Source: Tunturibacter psychrotolerans
Lineage (GTDB): Bacteria; Acidobacteriota; Terriglobia; Terriglobales; Acidobacteriaceae
DNA length: 64,000 bases
Reading direction: 5' to 3'
Assembly: GCF_040359615.1 (NCBI RefSeq)
Contig: NZ_CP132942.1
Coordinates: 2,356,001-2,420,000 of the forward strand
Part shown: in pieces, positions 48,829 to 56,984 of the stretch
How positions within the stretch are numbered: position 1 is the stretch's first letter
Layout of the letters: each line of letters starts with the position of its first letter
Notes under the pieces: model-generated
Database searches by the model: none
The model's input: only the letters and a program-made list of their open reading frames with translations
Told to the model about the DNA's origin: nothing
Translations under genes and position numbers: made by a program

Positions 48829-48987
48829 GGTTTGTTTCCTTCAGCTCGCACCGTAGCTCCTCGTGGCGGTTAAGAGCTTAGGTTAGTGTTTTTCGCTGCC
48901 GTTTGGGGAGTCCATTCCTGGATTCCTTTGCAGTCAATGTTGTTCATGCGCAACATTGCATGTCAATCCTAGCTTGACCCTTGGAGA

Positions 48988-49203
48988 GTGGCAAATGATA
49001 TCTGCGTCAAATTCGGCCGTCGCCTTTGGGAGTTGCGCGAAGAGCGAGGCTGGAACCAAAAATATTTGGCGGAGATCTCAGGCATCGGACGCACACATAT
49101 CTCCCAACTTGAGAACGGACGGCGGGAGGCGGGCCTTCGGATGCTGGAGACTCTCGCCGACGCCTTTAAGCTTCGGTTGGCCGACTTGCTAGAGGGAGTC
49201 TAG
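48988..49203 (+). CDS. small XRE-family HTH regulator
   Basis: 71 residues consisting almost only of a helix-turn-helix_3 domain: FGRRLWELREERGWNQKYLA (helices 1-2), EISGIGRTHISQLENGRREA (turn and recognition helix), then GLRMLETLADAFKLRLADLL. Such one-domain regulators are common near integrases and toxin-antitoxin genes. The GTG 48988 start has GGAGA too close to it for an ideal ribosome site, so the start could differ slightly. No partner toxin gene is recognised beside it. Confidence 0.7.
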   Translation: MANDICVKFGRRLWELREERGWNQKYLAEISGIGRTHISQLENGRREAGLRMLETLADAFKLRLADLLEGV

Positions 49204-49310
49204 GCATCCGGGCTCGTATCTGCCATCAGGAACTTCCCTTCCGCAAATGGTGGGTCTAAGGAAAGAGGCGAGAACAGGTGTAACAGCTAACTCGCAACCA
49301 CTCGATCCAA

Positions 49311-50291
49311 CTAACATGACCTTCCATGCCAGGTTGGTCCCGAAACTCTTTTCAGAGGTTGCGAGATTTCAACTCTTTGTGGAGATTTCTTGATTTGTGT
49401 GAGACGTCGCATGAAGGCTCGAACGAACTCGCTAAGCAATTTCGAACGGTTATCGGCTCTGGTGGCGAGACACACCGTAAGAGCAAGCTCCTTGTCTTCC
49501 AATGGCCGAACGATCGCGCCGCGTTCCGCGATTCGTTGCGCGCCTGCCATGCTTAAAAAAGCGATGCCTAGATTCTCTGATACCAACTGCGCGGCATCCT
49601 CCGCAGTCAACACCTTTTGTCCACTACGAAAGACAATTTCTTCCTCCGCTGCCCGCCGCAGGATAGCGTCGTCATGTCGGGATGAGCCTTCCTCTCAAAG
49701 AGAATCCATCTTTCGTCGCTTAGGTCTGATAGAGTCACGCTTCCTTTAGACGCCAATGAACTAGTCTCTGGCAGCACGACATATAGGGGCGACTCGCTGA
49801 CCTTTGTCGTAATTAGCTTCCGGTTTGCGCCGGGGTTCGCGACGAGCGCAAGATCCAATTTCGAGAATGTCAGATCATGAATGAGGTCTGGCGTGAAATC
49901 GCTACGCAGGTGAACATTGAGATTCGGGTAAAGTGGCAGATGAATCGAGAGAGAAGCGCGGACGTCAAGAACGGATCCGTGTAAGGAGACCGTCCGATAG
50001 TAAGAACCGATTCGACGCCTTCCGTGGCAGCTTTCGCTACTTCTATTGCTTTCTCATCGTGCATAAGAGAAAGCTTCGCTTCCTCCACGAAGACCCGGCC
50101 TGCTTCTGTCAAGTTGACGTTCGCATGGTCACGCTCGAAAAGCTTGATTCGGTATCTATTCTCAAGGGATGCGACCCGGCGACTGAGGCCCGGTTGAGTA
50201 ATCCCAAGGCGCTTGCTGCACGCGTGAAATTCAGTTCCTCGGACAAGGTGACGATTGCGACCAGTAAGCGAACCTCAATGAGTCTCTGCAT
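49311..50291 (-). pseudogene. LysR-type transcriptional regulator with at least three frameshifts
   Basis: On the minus strand, ATG 50291 (AAGGAGGGCG upstream) begins a LysR HTH (LLVAIVTLSEELNFTRAASA). The frame then breaks; LTEAGRVFVEEAKLSLMHDE appears in a second frame (49870-50112), LDLALVANPGANRKLITTKV in a third piece (49607-49858), and AEDAAQLVSENLGIAFLSMA in a fourth (49311-49613). Together they span a ~300-residue LysR regulator with its substrate-binding domain, but no intact product is possible. This clustering of decay lies directly next to the integrase. Confidence 0.75.
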
Positions 50292-50598
50292 TGGCTCGCC
50301 CTCCTTATGAGGGGAAACGACGTCCGCCTGAGTGGCCATCCAACTTACCTGGCTCGAGCCACTATCCAATAACTAGAGACTTTCCAGAAAGAATTGGTTG
50401 CCAGTACCGATGCGACTAAACCCACTTTGATAGCCCTGATATGCGCCGCAGTCATCACGTTGGGTGCGAGAGTCATTGGACAGCAGTGGCTTGCCCCGGA
50501 AATTTTGTTAGTCACGGAGCCGTGATGCCTCGGAAAAGCGACGTGACCGAAACCGTTCAGAAGAAACCAGTTCAAACGAAGGACTGCACTCGATCGCT

Positions 50599-50796
50599 CT
50601 GGAACCTCACTACTCTGTTCCGCAAGTCGCCGCCATGTGGCATGTCAGCGAGAAGACTGTCCGGCGTCTCTTCGACGGAGAGACAGGTGTACTTCGCTGG
50701 GGCAGCAGCGAGACAGCCCGGAAACGGGGATATCAAAACCTTCGCATTCCACAAAGTGTTTTGATCCGTCTTCATCATCGCCGCCAAACGGCTTGA
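50599..50796 (+). pseudogene. excisionase-like HTH protein lacking a clear start
   Basis: A plus-strand frame reads LEPHYSVPQVAAMWHVSEKT, then VRRLFDGETGVLRWGS and RGYQNLRIPQSVLIRLHHRR, ending at TGA 50794-50796. This is the pattern of small winged-helix/excisionase-like (HTH_17-type) proteins often found beside integrases in this group. No ATG, GTG or TTG lies in frame between the upstream stop at 50509-50511 and the domain; a GTG-started frame just upstream (about 50534) would need a frameshift. It ends two bases from the convergent integrase 3' end. It is either broken or started from a rare codon such as CTG. Confidence 0.5.
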
Positions 50797-50797
50797 A

Positions 50798-51994
50798 CTA
50801 AGCCCGCATCAACACGAGCTTCGCTTTGCCCCGCTTCGGCGGTTGTGGGGGAATCACTCCTAACGAGCCCCACGCGTTACGAACGCTGGCTGCCAGCTGG
50901 TCCTGACGCGCCTTGACCCACGGTGAGTAATGCTTCTCGGTGATCTTGACACTGGCATGTCCGAGAAGCATCGAGACCTGATCGATAGGCACTCCGGCAA
51001 GTAGCATTTCCACAGCGAAGGTATCTCGTAGCATGTGCGGAAAGCAGCGTTTGGCTGACCCGTCCGGTTTCTCCAGTCCAGCCAATTTGAAGACCCTTCT
51101 GAAGCTACGTTGCCAGTCTGCAACTGCGCTCTTTGGTAGCCCGTTGCCGCTCCAGAAAAAATAGCGCGGATTTGGCTTGACGCCATCAGGGAGAGTGCGA
51201 AGTGCATCCGCCACCTGAGGGGGAAGGGGCACGTAGACCGGAGTTCCGGTCTTTGCCTGATATAGCAAAAGATTGTCGTTGATGAGCCGAGTTCGTTCTA
51301 GCGTGACTGCATCGCGAATGCGTAGCCCGCTCCAGCGCATCAGCATGATGAGTGCCCGAATGCGAGTGCCATTATTCCCGCCGATGGTCTCACCGCGACC
51401 CTCACGGTAAAGGAACGTCGCGTCGAGCAACTTCTCGTATTCGTCACGTGTGAAATAGTCCGTGGGCGCCTGTGTGACCGAGATTCTACCCAATCGATCA
51501 GTTGGGTTTGCGGTCAACCATCCGGCACGGATACAAAACCAGAAGAAACCTGTCAGGCGCTCTTGCTTCTTCTTTTTAGCGAGACCGCCGTCGGTCCAAG
51601 AAGCCCTGAAGGATTGGGCTGCCCTCAGATCAAATTCTTTAAGCAGTTTGTACCCTTCGGCCCTGCACCAAGTTAAGAACTGCTTTCGAAGTTGGATCTC
51701 CAACTTATAGAGAGTCGCATCCGCAAGTTCGCGCGCCTTGGCATCCGCTAGGTATTCCGTGACAGCCTGAATGATGGTGATGGGCTCGTCTTTCGGCGTT
51801 GTTTCTGACGTCGCGGTATCTTCGATGGAACGTGCCAGAGCAGCCGCGCGATCCCAACTCTTCGATTTTAGACTTTTTCTGGAATACGTACCCTCTACCG
51901 TGCCCTCAGCCCACATCGGGCAGGCGCATCGTTTCTAGTACCTATCTGCGACTTTCGGACAACCGGGACTATGGCGACGATAGATGGTCAACAT
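50798..51994 (-). pseudogene. tyrosine-type site-specific integrase with an in-frame TAG near the N-terminus
   Basis: 398 codons from ATG 51994 to 50798. The first 19 codons (MLTIYRRHSPGCPKVADRY) and the sequence after TAG 51935-51937 (KRCACPMWAEGTVEGTYSRK) together form the Cys-rich N-terminal motif typical of acidobacterial integrases, so the stop replaces one residue, perhaps Trp, without shifting the frame. The catalytic domain is intact: Arg in RWSGLRIRDAVTL, HxxR in FPHMLRDTFAVEML, His in LLGHASVKITEKHYSPW with the Tyr nucleophile. ATG 51916 downstream of the stop could give a 372-residue product. The gene abuts the ssrA 3' end (85 bp), the expected arrangement for an element integrated in tmRNA. 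Confidence 0.75.
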
Positions 51995-52078
51995 GACATC
52001 ATCGTACATTCGTCGTGCAGTTATCGTACAGTCCCTATTTGATCCGACGTATGTTTTTCAAAAAAATACACTTGAAAA

Positions 52079-52432
52079 TGGTGGAGGCGGTGGGAGTCGA
52101 ACCCACGTCCGAAAAAACTTCCAACAGAGAGCTTTCATGCTTTTTCCAGTTCATCTTTGTCTCGTCATCGGCGCTTAGAACGGACGAAGATGCGACGACG
52201 ACCAGCCTGATTGATCTCGTCCGACCCGCTCAGACGGAGCAGGGAAGACCAGCCTACTGTGCGACGATCGGTACAGGCCCGTAGGCGAAGCTTGAGCGAT
52301 CGGCTACTTAATTAATTAAGCAGCAAGAGCGAACTGAGGTTCGGCACTTATAGTTTTGTGAGCGATTACGGGTGTCCACACCCCGGCATGCCTCTCTGCC
52401 ACAAGCAATCCCGTCGAAGCCGTGACGCCCCC
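52079..52432 (-). ncRNA. ssrA: tmRNA (transfer-messenger RNA)
   Basis: The 5' end reads GGGGGCGTCACGGCTTCGAC on the minus strand from 52432, a typical tmRNA opening. The 3' end carries a T-arm GTGGGTTCGACTCCCAC followed by CGCCTCC-A-CCA, which pairs with 5' GGGGGCG to form the acceptor stem (one G-U pair), with CCA encoded. The tag reading frame is GCC GAA CCT CAG TTC GCT and on to TAA, giving AEPQFALAA, ending in the usual ALAA degradation signal; TAATTAATTAA provides tandem stops. tmRNA rescues stalled ribosomes with SmpB. The 3' end is the presumed attachment site of the neighbouring integrase. Confidence 0.95.
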
Positions 52433-52505
52433 ATCTGGAGCTGGCACCAACATTGCATTGGGCGCTACAAAGAACTACTCCAATTATAACTCTGCTGCTC
52501 GAGCG

Positions 52506-52925
52506 TCACGCGAAGGCCAGGATCACGGCGCCGATAGTGATGAGCGAGGCTCCACCTACCTTCAGCGGAGTCAGTTGTTCGCCGAGGAACAGCCACGCGC
52601 CGAGGATGACCAGCACCACACTGAGTTTGTCGACCGGCGCTACGCTCGAGGCGGGGCCCATTTGCAGCGCGCGGAAGTAGCATAGCCACGACAAGCCGGT
52701 GCAGATGCCTGAGAGCACAAGAAAGACCCAGCTGCGCCGACCGATCTGCGCGAGGGCGTGATGCTTCTCGAAGGCGATGGCGATCGCCCAGGTGAAGATC
52801 AGGATCACCGTCGTTCGGATAGCGGTCGCGAGATTCGAGTCGATTCCCGAGACTCCGACTTTGGCCAACAGTGCAGTTGCGGCGGCAAAGACTGCCGATA
52901 GAACGGCCCAAAAGATCCAAGTCAT
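52506..52925 (-). CDS. EamA-family (DMT) small membrane protein
   Basis: 139 residues with five hydrophobic helices making one EamA unit: WIFWAVLSAVFAAATALLAK, TAIRTTVILIFTWAIAIAFE, RSWVFLVLSGICTGLSWLCY, FRALQMGPASSVAPVDKLSV and LVILGAWLFLGEQLTPLKVG. The last two match the conserved end of COG2510-type proteins, half-size relatives of drug/metabolite transporters. The start ATG 52925 has no strong ribosome site. It begins the core-like region right of ssrA. Substrate unknown. Confidence 0.85.
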   Translation of the reverse strand: MTWIFWAVLSAVFAAATALLAKVGVSGIDSNLATAIRTTVILIFTWAIAIAFEKHHALAQIGRRSWVFLVLSGICTGLSWLCYFRALQMGPASSVAPVDKLSVVLVILGAWLFLGEQLTPLKVGGASLITIGAVILAFA

Positions 52926-52976
52926 GGGTTCAAGGATACTCGGCCGAGAAATTTTCGACCGAAGATCGCAGAGGAG

Positions 52977-53414
52977 CTACATGGTTGCGTTTAAGAGGTC
53001 GACTTCCTGCCACTCGCCGCGTTCGATACCGGCGCGAATCTGTGCCGGGGTCTGTCCCTTTTTTGTTTGCTGATAAGCATAAACCGCTTCTCTCATGCAG
53101 GTGGAACAGGCAGCGCCGTGGGTGCCTTCGAAGCAGCTGTGCAGGCTGTTGTGGCGCATCTCGCGATCGCAGTGGCAGTAGCAGGGCTGCTGATGCAACA
53201 CGGCAGGGATGGCGGCGGCCATCTTGTACGCGGTTACCTGATAGGGATGCGAGAAGTAGACTCCGGTTAGTTGGTTCCCGCTAAGCACCGGAGGAAGAGG
53301 CTTTGCCGGAGCAGATGCGTTGTAGGCCGGGATGTCTTCCGAGGGGTTCGACCACTGGGCGGAGGCCACCATGGTGACCAGACCTAACGCGATGCATCCG
53401 AGAATTCGCTTCAT
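52977..53414 (-). CDS. secreted PCYCGC-motif protein
   Basis: 145 residues with a signal peptide (MKRILGCIALGLVTMVASA). The mature protein contains VLHQQPCYCHCDREMRHNSL, then HSCFEGTHGAACSTCMREAV, the core of the PCYCGC (CYCXC) family, with HCD replacing GCD. The cysteine cluster suggests metal or redox binding in the periplasm. The C-terminal QIRAGIERGEWQEVDL is also typical. It lies 51 bp upstream of the EamA gene on the same strand and may share its transcript. Confidence 0.75.
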   Translation of the reverse strand: MKRILGCIALGLVTMVASAQWSNPSEDIPAYNASAPAKPLPPVLSGNQLTGVYFSHPYQVTAYKMAAAIPAVLHQQPCYCHCDREMRHNSLHSCFEGTHGAACSTCMREAVYAYQQTKKGQTPAQIRAGIERGEWQEVDLLNATM

Positions 53415-53528
53415 TATCGTATTCTAGATCAATCCCTTTCGATGGCGTATCTACTGCTTTTTCGTTACTCGGTCTCTCTTTCTTCTGACAACTGGGCGAG
53501 GTGAATTAGGTTTGTGGGCCGTGGGTCC

Positions 53529-53656
53529 TACCCCCTCCCCACTGGGGTATTTTGGGCGTAACTTGTTTGGTTTCTATACTTTGTAGACAGTGTATGCCTG
53601 CAAAATATTCTATTCAAAGGGTTTACGGCTAAAATATTGCATCTAAATGGTTTATG
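53529..53656. repeat. acidobacterial-type intergenic repeat with two tandem ~28-bp units
   Basis: A CCCCCTCCCC-ACTGGGG motif (about 53529-53548) is followed by two similar units: 53600-53627 begins GCAAAATATTCTATTCAAAG and 53628-53656 begins GCTAAAATATTGCATCTAAA, each ending in GGTTTA-like sequence. From memory, comparable elements occur between genes in Granulicella and Edaphobacter genomes. Function unknown. Confidence 0.5.
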
Positions 53657-53934
53657 AGGTGCTTGACGACGGGCCTTCCTTTCGTGCAAGGAGATCCTGC
53701 GTGTCAGTATCAATTATAAAGATTTGGCGATAACTCATGCGCCAGGGCTATCTCTTTGTCTTGGTTCGGGTTGCGATGGTTTGGGACTTGACAGAAAATA
53801 GCCATTCTTCTCTGCGTTCGATCCCAGACTTGGCCAGCAGTGGAATTCGTCCGAAGCTGTCGCTTGGAAATGGCAGCAATAGACTCAAGGGCAACGCAGT
53901 CGCGTGTATTTGAGTTTTTTGTGTGGGGGAAGGC

Positions 53935-53971
53935 AAAAAAATGCGGCACGAACGGTGTTTTGATCGTGCCG
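53935..53971 (-). terminator. intrinsic terminator, minus strand
   Basis: The stem CGGCACGA / TCGTGCCG (53944-53951 with 53964-53971), loop of 12 bases, is followed on the minus strand by CATTTTTTT. This is the best terminator-like structure I saw in the window. Confidence 0.65.
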
Positions 53972-54065
53972 GGAGGCCAGTGACGCAACTTGTGTCAGCC
54001 AAACTGCGATGATGCGGGCTGAAAAATCTCACGAGCGGAAGACTCACGCTTCGTTGAATTGAAGA
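53935..54065 (-). ncRNA. candidate small RNA ending in an intrinsic terminator
   Basis: Inside a ~900-bp gene-free, AT-rich stretch (53415-54333) the minus strand carries a run of hairpin-forming sequence: CAGCC-N15-GGCTG, then TGAC-N9-GTCA, then a strong terminator (53935-53971). The nearest upstream gene on that strand ends 360 bp away, which is far for its own terminator. The 5' end at about 54065 is a guess; no clear promoter was recognised. It could also be a long 3' UTR of the pterin dehydratase gene. Nothing else recognisable lies in the stretch apart from the repeat at 53529-53656. Confidence 0.35.
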
Positions 54066-54333
54066 TACCACAATATGGAGGAAAAGAAAGAGAAATATGT
54101 TCAATCATAGAAATTTGATGATTTTGGGCACGTTTCCCAGAGACTCGATTTTTCACAAATCAAAATAAGGTCAATCTAATGAATGATTTGAAAAAATGAC
54201 CGGTCTTTTCACTTATTTTCTACGCAAAACAGAGGATGTTGGAGAATTCCTATGAAATTACAGTTTTTTGCGGTTTGGAGGCTGATTTTCAGCAGTTCGG
54301 GATACTTTGGGGCTTGGTGCGCTGAACAAAAAG

Positions 54334-54624
54334 CTATGCAGTAGGGAACTCTTTGCTGAGTTTGCTGGCCATGGAGGCATCACGCTGGGTGATTCCTCCG
54401 GCATCGTGGGAGACCAGGCCGAGAACTACGTGGTTGTAGCGAATGTCGATATCGGGGTGGTGGCCGGCAGCCTCGGCAAGTGTGGCGACGCGGTTCACAA
54501 ACTCCATCGCCTGAATGAAGTCCTTGAAAGTCCATTCGCGAATGAGCTTGCCGTCCTTGAGATTCCACTCGGGGTTGGATTTCAGAACGTCCTTGATCTC
54601 GTCCGCATCCATTGCTTTCTTCAT
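54334..54624 (-). CDS. pterin-4a-carbinolamine dehydratase
   Basis: 96 residues, the normal length for PCD/DCoH. The signature WNLKDGKLIREWTFKDFIQA, then MEFVNRVATLAEAAGHHPDI and DIRYNHVVLGLVSHDAGGIT contains the His-His-Pro active-site motif (GHHPDI) and the second conserved His (YNHV). The enzyme dehydrates 4a-hydroxytetrahydropterin during recycling of the cofactor of aromatic amino acid hydroxylases, or serves in molybdopterin-related roles. The gene stands alone. A terminator-like hairpin lies 360 bp downstream. Confidence 0.9.
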   Translation of the reverse strand: MKKAMDADEIKDVLKSNPEWNLKDGKLIREWTFKDFIQAMEFVNRVATLAEAAGHHPDIDIRYNHVVLGLVSHDAGGITQRDASMASKLSKEFPTA

Positions 54625-54856
54625 TGAGACACCTCGCCCTGCGATGCTAGCTGCCTTTGTTTGTTCTGCGCAACTGACGAGAGCACTCGGGTAGTGGGGT
54701 CAGTTTGAAATTCCCAACATATTTCCGATTAGCCCGTTTCTCGTCAAAGTAGATTTCTTTTGGTCAAGCCATGTTTTGCTGGGAGACGCCTGTTATCGAT
54801 CCGAATCTCGGCATTGAGGGAACTTCGTGACGCCAAACTTCTATACTTGTCCGACA

Positions 54857-55363
54857 ATGGCTTTGAACAGACTTGGATTTGCTTTGTGTGCGCTCGCGAC
54901 GGTGGTCTGCACGTTGTTGCATGTCGGAACTTTCGTTGCAACGCTGTCCCCATTCTGGGTTCTTCCTGCCTTTTTCTTTGTAGCTGGTGCGGTCTTGTGC
55001 GCGAGAGCGGTTCAAGCTAACACAAGATACGCAACGCCTGAGGGAAGGGTTGCCCTTGTCGGCTGGATATTGCTCGTATATGCCGTTCTCACATTTGTTT
55101 ACTTCTACAAAATTACTGGGGGAGCATCGAGCGTTGCCATCGTCGATGGCCTATACGTCTCTATGTACAAGAGCCATGTGATCAAAACGATAACTGAGCA
55201 CGAGTACAGAATGTTCCCCAATTTGTGGACCCGAGTCATGAGCGCGTGGATCGCTATGATGGCGGTTTTTTGTTCCACGTCATTCAAGCGCTCATCTAGG
55301 CAACCGTCGCGGTGTAATCATCTAGGTACGGACGTCTTTCCGGCCAAGGCAAACAGAAAATAG
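54857..55363 (+). CDS. hypothetical four-helix membrane protein
   Basis: About 168 residues from ATG 54857 (a GTG at 54827 would add 10 residues). Four hydrophobic segments are visible: LGFALCALATVVCTLLHVGT, LSPFWVLPAFFFVAGAVLCA, VALVGWILLVYAVLTFVYFY and, near the C-terminus, VMSAWIAMMAVFCS. No family is recognised. It is flanked by genes on the opposite strand with no evident operon. Its base composition is lower in GC than the neighbouring core genes, so it may be a recent acquisition. Confidence 0.5.
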   Translation: MALNRLGFALCALATVVCTLLHVGTFVATLSPFWVLPAFFFVAGAVLCARAVQANTRYATPEGRVALVGWILLVYAVLTFVYFYKITGGASSVAIVDGLYVSMYKSHVIKTITEHEYRMFPNLWTRVMSAWIAMMAVFCSTSFKRSSRQPSRCNHLGTDVFPAKANRK

Positions 55364-55460
55364 TCCATTTGTCTGAGATCAGACATGTGACCTTTCGGTG
55401 CTATCAATCTATTTGGGAAGCTGTTCCGGTCCCCTGCGAATTCAAACTGAGCCACTACTG

Positions 55461-56546
55461 TCAGTTGCTGCGGAACGGAGAGGGGGCGGCCGTTTGTGTT
55501 TCGGTAGCGGCGCGCAGGTCGGACCAGGTTTCCGGGGGGATGGAGAGAAAGACCTCGACGATCTGGGGGTCGAACTGCGTGCCGGAGCAATGGGTGATCT
55601 CGTCTCTGGCTTTGGCGAAGCTGGTTCCTTTGCGGTAGGGCCGGTCGGAGGTCATGGCATCGAGCGTGTCTGCGATGGCGAAGATGCGCGCGCCGAGCGG
55701 AATCTCTTCGCCACGCAGGCCGCGTGGATAGCCTTTTCCATCGAACTGCTCCTGATGGGCATAGACGATCTCGGCGGCATCGCGGAGGAAGGAGATCTTG
55801 CGAACCATCTCGTAGCCTCGCTCGCAGTGCTCCTTCATGATGGCCATCTCTTCGGGGGTGAGTCTGCCGGGTTTGAGAAGGATGGCGTCGGGCGTAGCGA
55901 TCTTGCCGATGTCGTGGAGGAAGGCTCCACGTGCGATGACGCGCAGCTCTTCGGAGTTGAGCCCCATGGCCTGAGCGAGGGCGTTGGTGTACGCGGTGAC
56001 GCGGCGTGAGTGGCCTTCGGTCTCCTGGTCGCGCAGGTCGAGTGCATCGCCCATGGCTTCGAGGGTGATGTCGTAGCTGCGTTCGAGGTCGAGCATGGTG
56101 GAGCGGAGGCGGCCGGTTCTGGTGTTGACGATGGCTTCGAGGTTATGCCGGTAGGTGGAGTTCTGTTTGCGGAGGCGACCGTGCTCGATCGCTCTGAGGA
56201 CGACGCTTTCGAGCTCGGTGCGCTCGAAGGGCTTGAGGAGATAGTCGATGGCGCCGCGTCGGAAGGCGCTGGTGACGACGTAGATGTCGTTGATGGCGGA
56301 GAACATGACGACGGGGATGCCGGGGTGGTCGGTGCAGAGGTGGTCGAGGAAGGTGAGTCCGTCGGTGCCGGGCATCATGATGTCGGAGAGGACGAGGTCG
56401 TAGTCGGGGTCCTGCTGGAGGCGAGTGAGTGCGTCTTCGGCGCTTGCGGCGGTGTTGACGGTGTATCCGCTGCTGGTGAGAAGGGCTGCTGCGACTGCTC
56501 TCACGGGTTCTTCGTCGTCGACTATCAGGATTCGTTCCTGCGGCAT
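55461..56546 (-). CDS. response regulator with HD-GYP phosphodiesterase output domain
   Basis: 361 residues from ATG 56546. The receiver (ERILIVDDEEPVRAVAAALL) has phosphoacceptor Asp in YDLVLSDIMMPG and Lys in YLLKPFE. After a short helical linker, the HD-GYP domain has HSRRVTAYTNALAQAMG, ARGAFLHDIGKIATPDAILL (HD), IVYAHQEQFDGKGYPRGLRG (GYP as GKGYP) and FAIADTLDAMTSDRPYRKG. Such proteins hydrolyse cyclic di-GMP when phosphorylated, lowering biofilm signals. No kinase gene is adjacent. The 440 bp upstream contain phased GTGGTG repeats. Confidence 0.9.
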   Translation of the reverse strand: MPQERILIVDDEEPVRAVAAALLTSSGYTVNTAASAEDALTRLQQDPDYDLVLSDIMMPGTDGLTFLDHLCTDHPGIPVVMFSAINDIYVVTSAFRRGAIDYLLKPFERTELESVVLRAIEHGRLRKQNSTYRHNLEAIVNTRTGRLRSTMLDLERSYDITLEAMGDALDLRDQETEGHSRRVTAYTNALAQAMGLNSEELRVIARGAFLHDIGKIATPDAILLKPGRLTPEEMAIMKEHCERGYEMVRKISFLRDAAEIVYAHQEQFDGKGYPRGLRGEEIPLGARIFAIADTLDAMTSDRPYRKGTSFAKARDEITHCSGTQFDPQIVEVFLSIPPETWSDLRAATETQTAAPSPFRSN

Positions 56547-56740
56547 GAATAGATACTTTCGCGGAGTGACGGTGTGATGTAGCTGGCTAAATGCCAATGG
56601 CTTATACGTCTTTATCGGCGGTTCAGGCGGAGGAATCAGGTGCTTGGTTGAGAAAAAATTCGTATATGGATTCAGAGCGTTCTGTTTGCGGTTTTGCTGC
56701 AGTTTTTAAGGGGGGTCATGGGAAAACGCTTGGTTTTGTT

Positions 56741-56781
56741 GTGGTGAGTTGATGGTGAGATCGTGGTGGTTTGCGTGGTGG
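56741..56781. repeat. four GTGGTGR heptamers with 11-12 bp period
   Basis: GTGGTGA (56741), ATGGTGA (56752), GTGGTGG (56763) and GTGGTGG (56775) are spaced by 11, 11 and 12 bp in the intergenic region between the HD-GYP gene and the DinB-like gene. The spacing near one helical turn would place all units on one DNA face. The rest of 56547-56984 is AT-rich with no gene seen. Confidence 0.45.
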
Positions 56782-56984
56782 ACATGGTTTTTCGGGAGCG
56801 CTTTAAAGAACGCAAAAGAATGTGCCATGGATTTCGACTTTTTTTTGTGTTTTTCAAAATAGGATTTTGACAGACGGTGTAGGCGGATGTAGTTTGGCGC
56901 CATTGGTCCGTGGCGCTCTTTCGAATCGGTAGAGAGCGGGATTCGAAGGATGAGACGTCGGCTTGGGACGATTCGGAGGGATTG

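Larger units (their letters stand above)
1..52078. mobile_element. probable genomic island integrated at the ssrA 3' end (left end outside window)
   Basis: The integrase adjacent to the tmRNA 3' terminus places the island on the low-coordinate side. In support, broken genes are confined to the left of ssrA, many signalling paralogues cluster there, and the region looks less GC-rich than the right-hand part. The other attachment site, a repeat of the last bases of ssrA (52079 onward), was not seen in the window, so the island would extend past base 1. How much of 1-48 kb belongs to this element rather than to older chromosome is inference. Confidence 0.45.
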
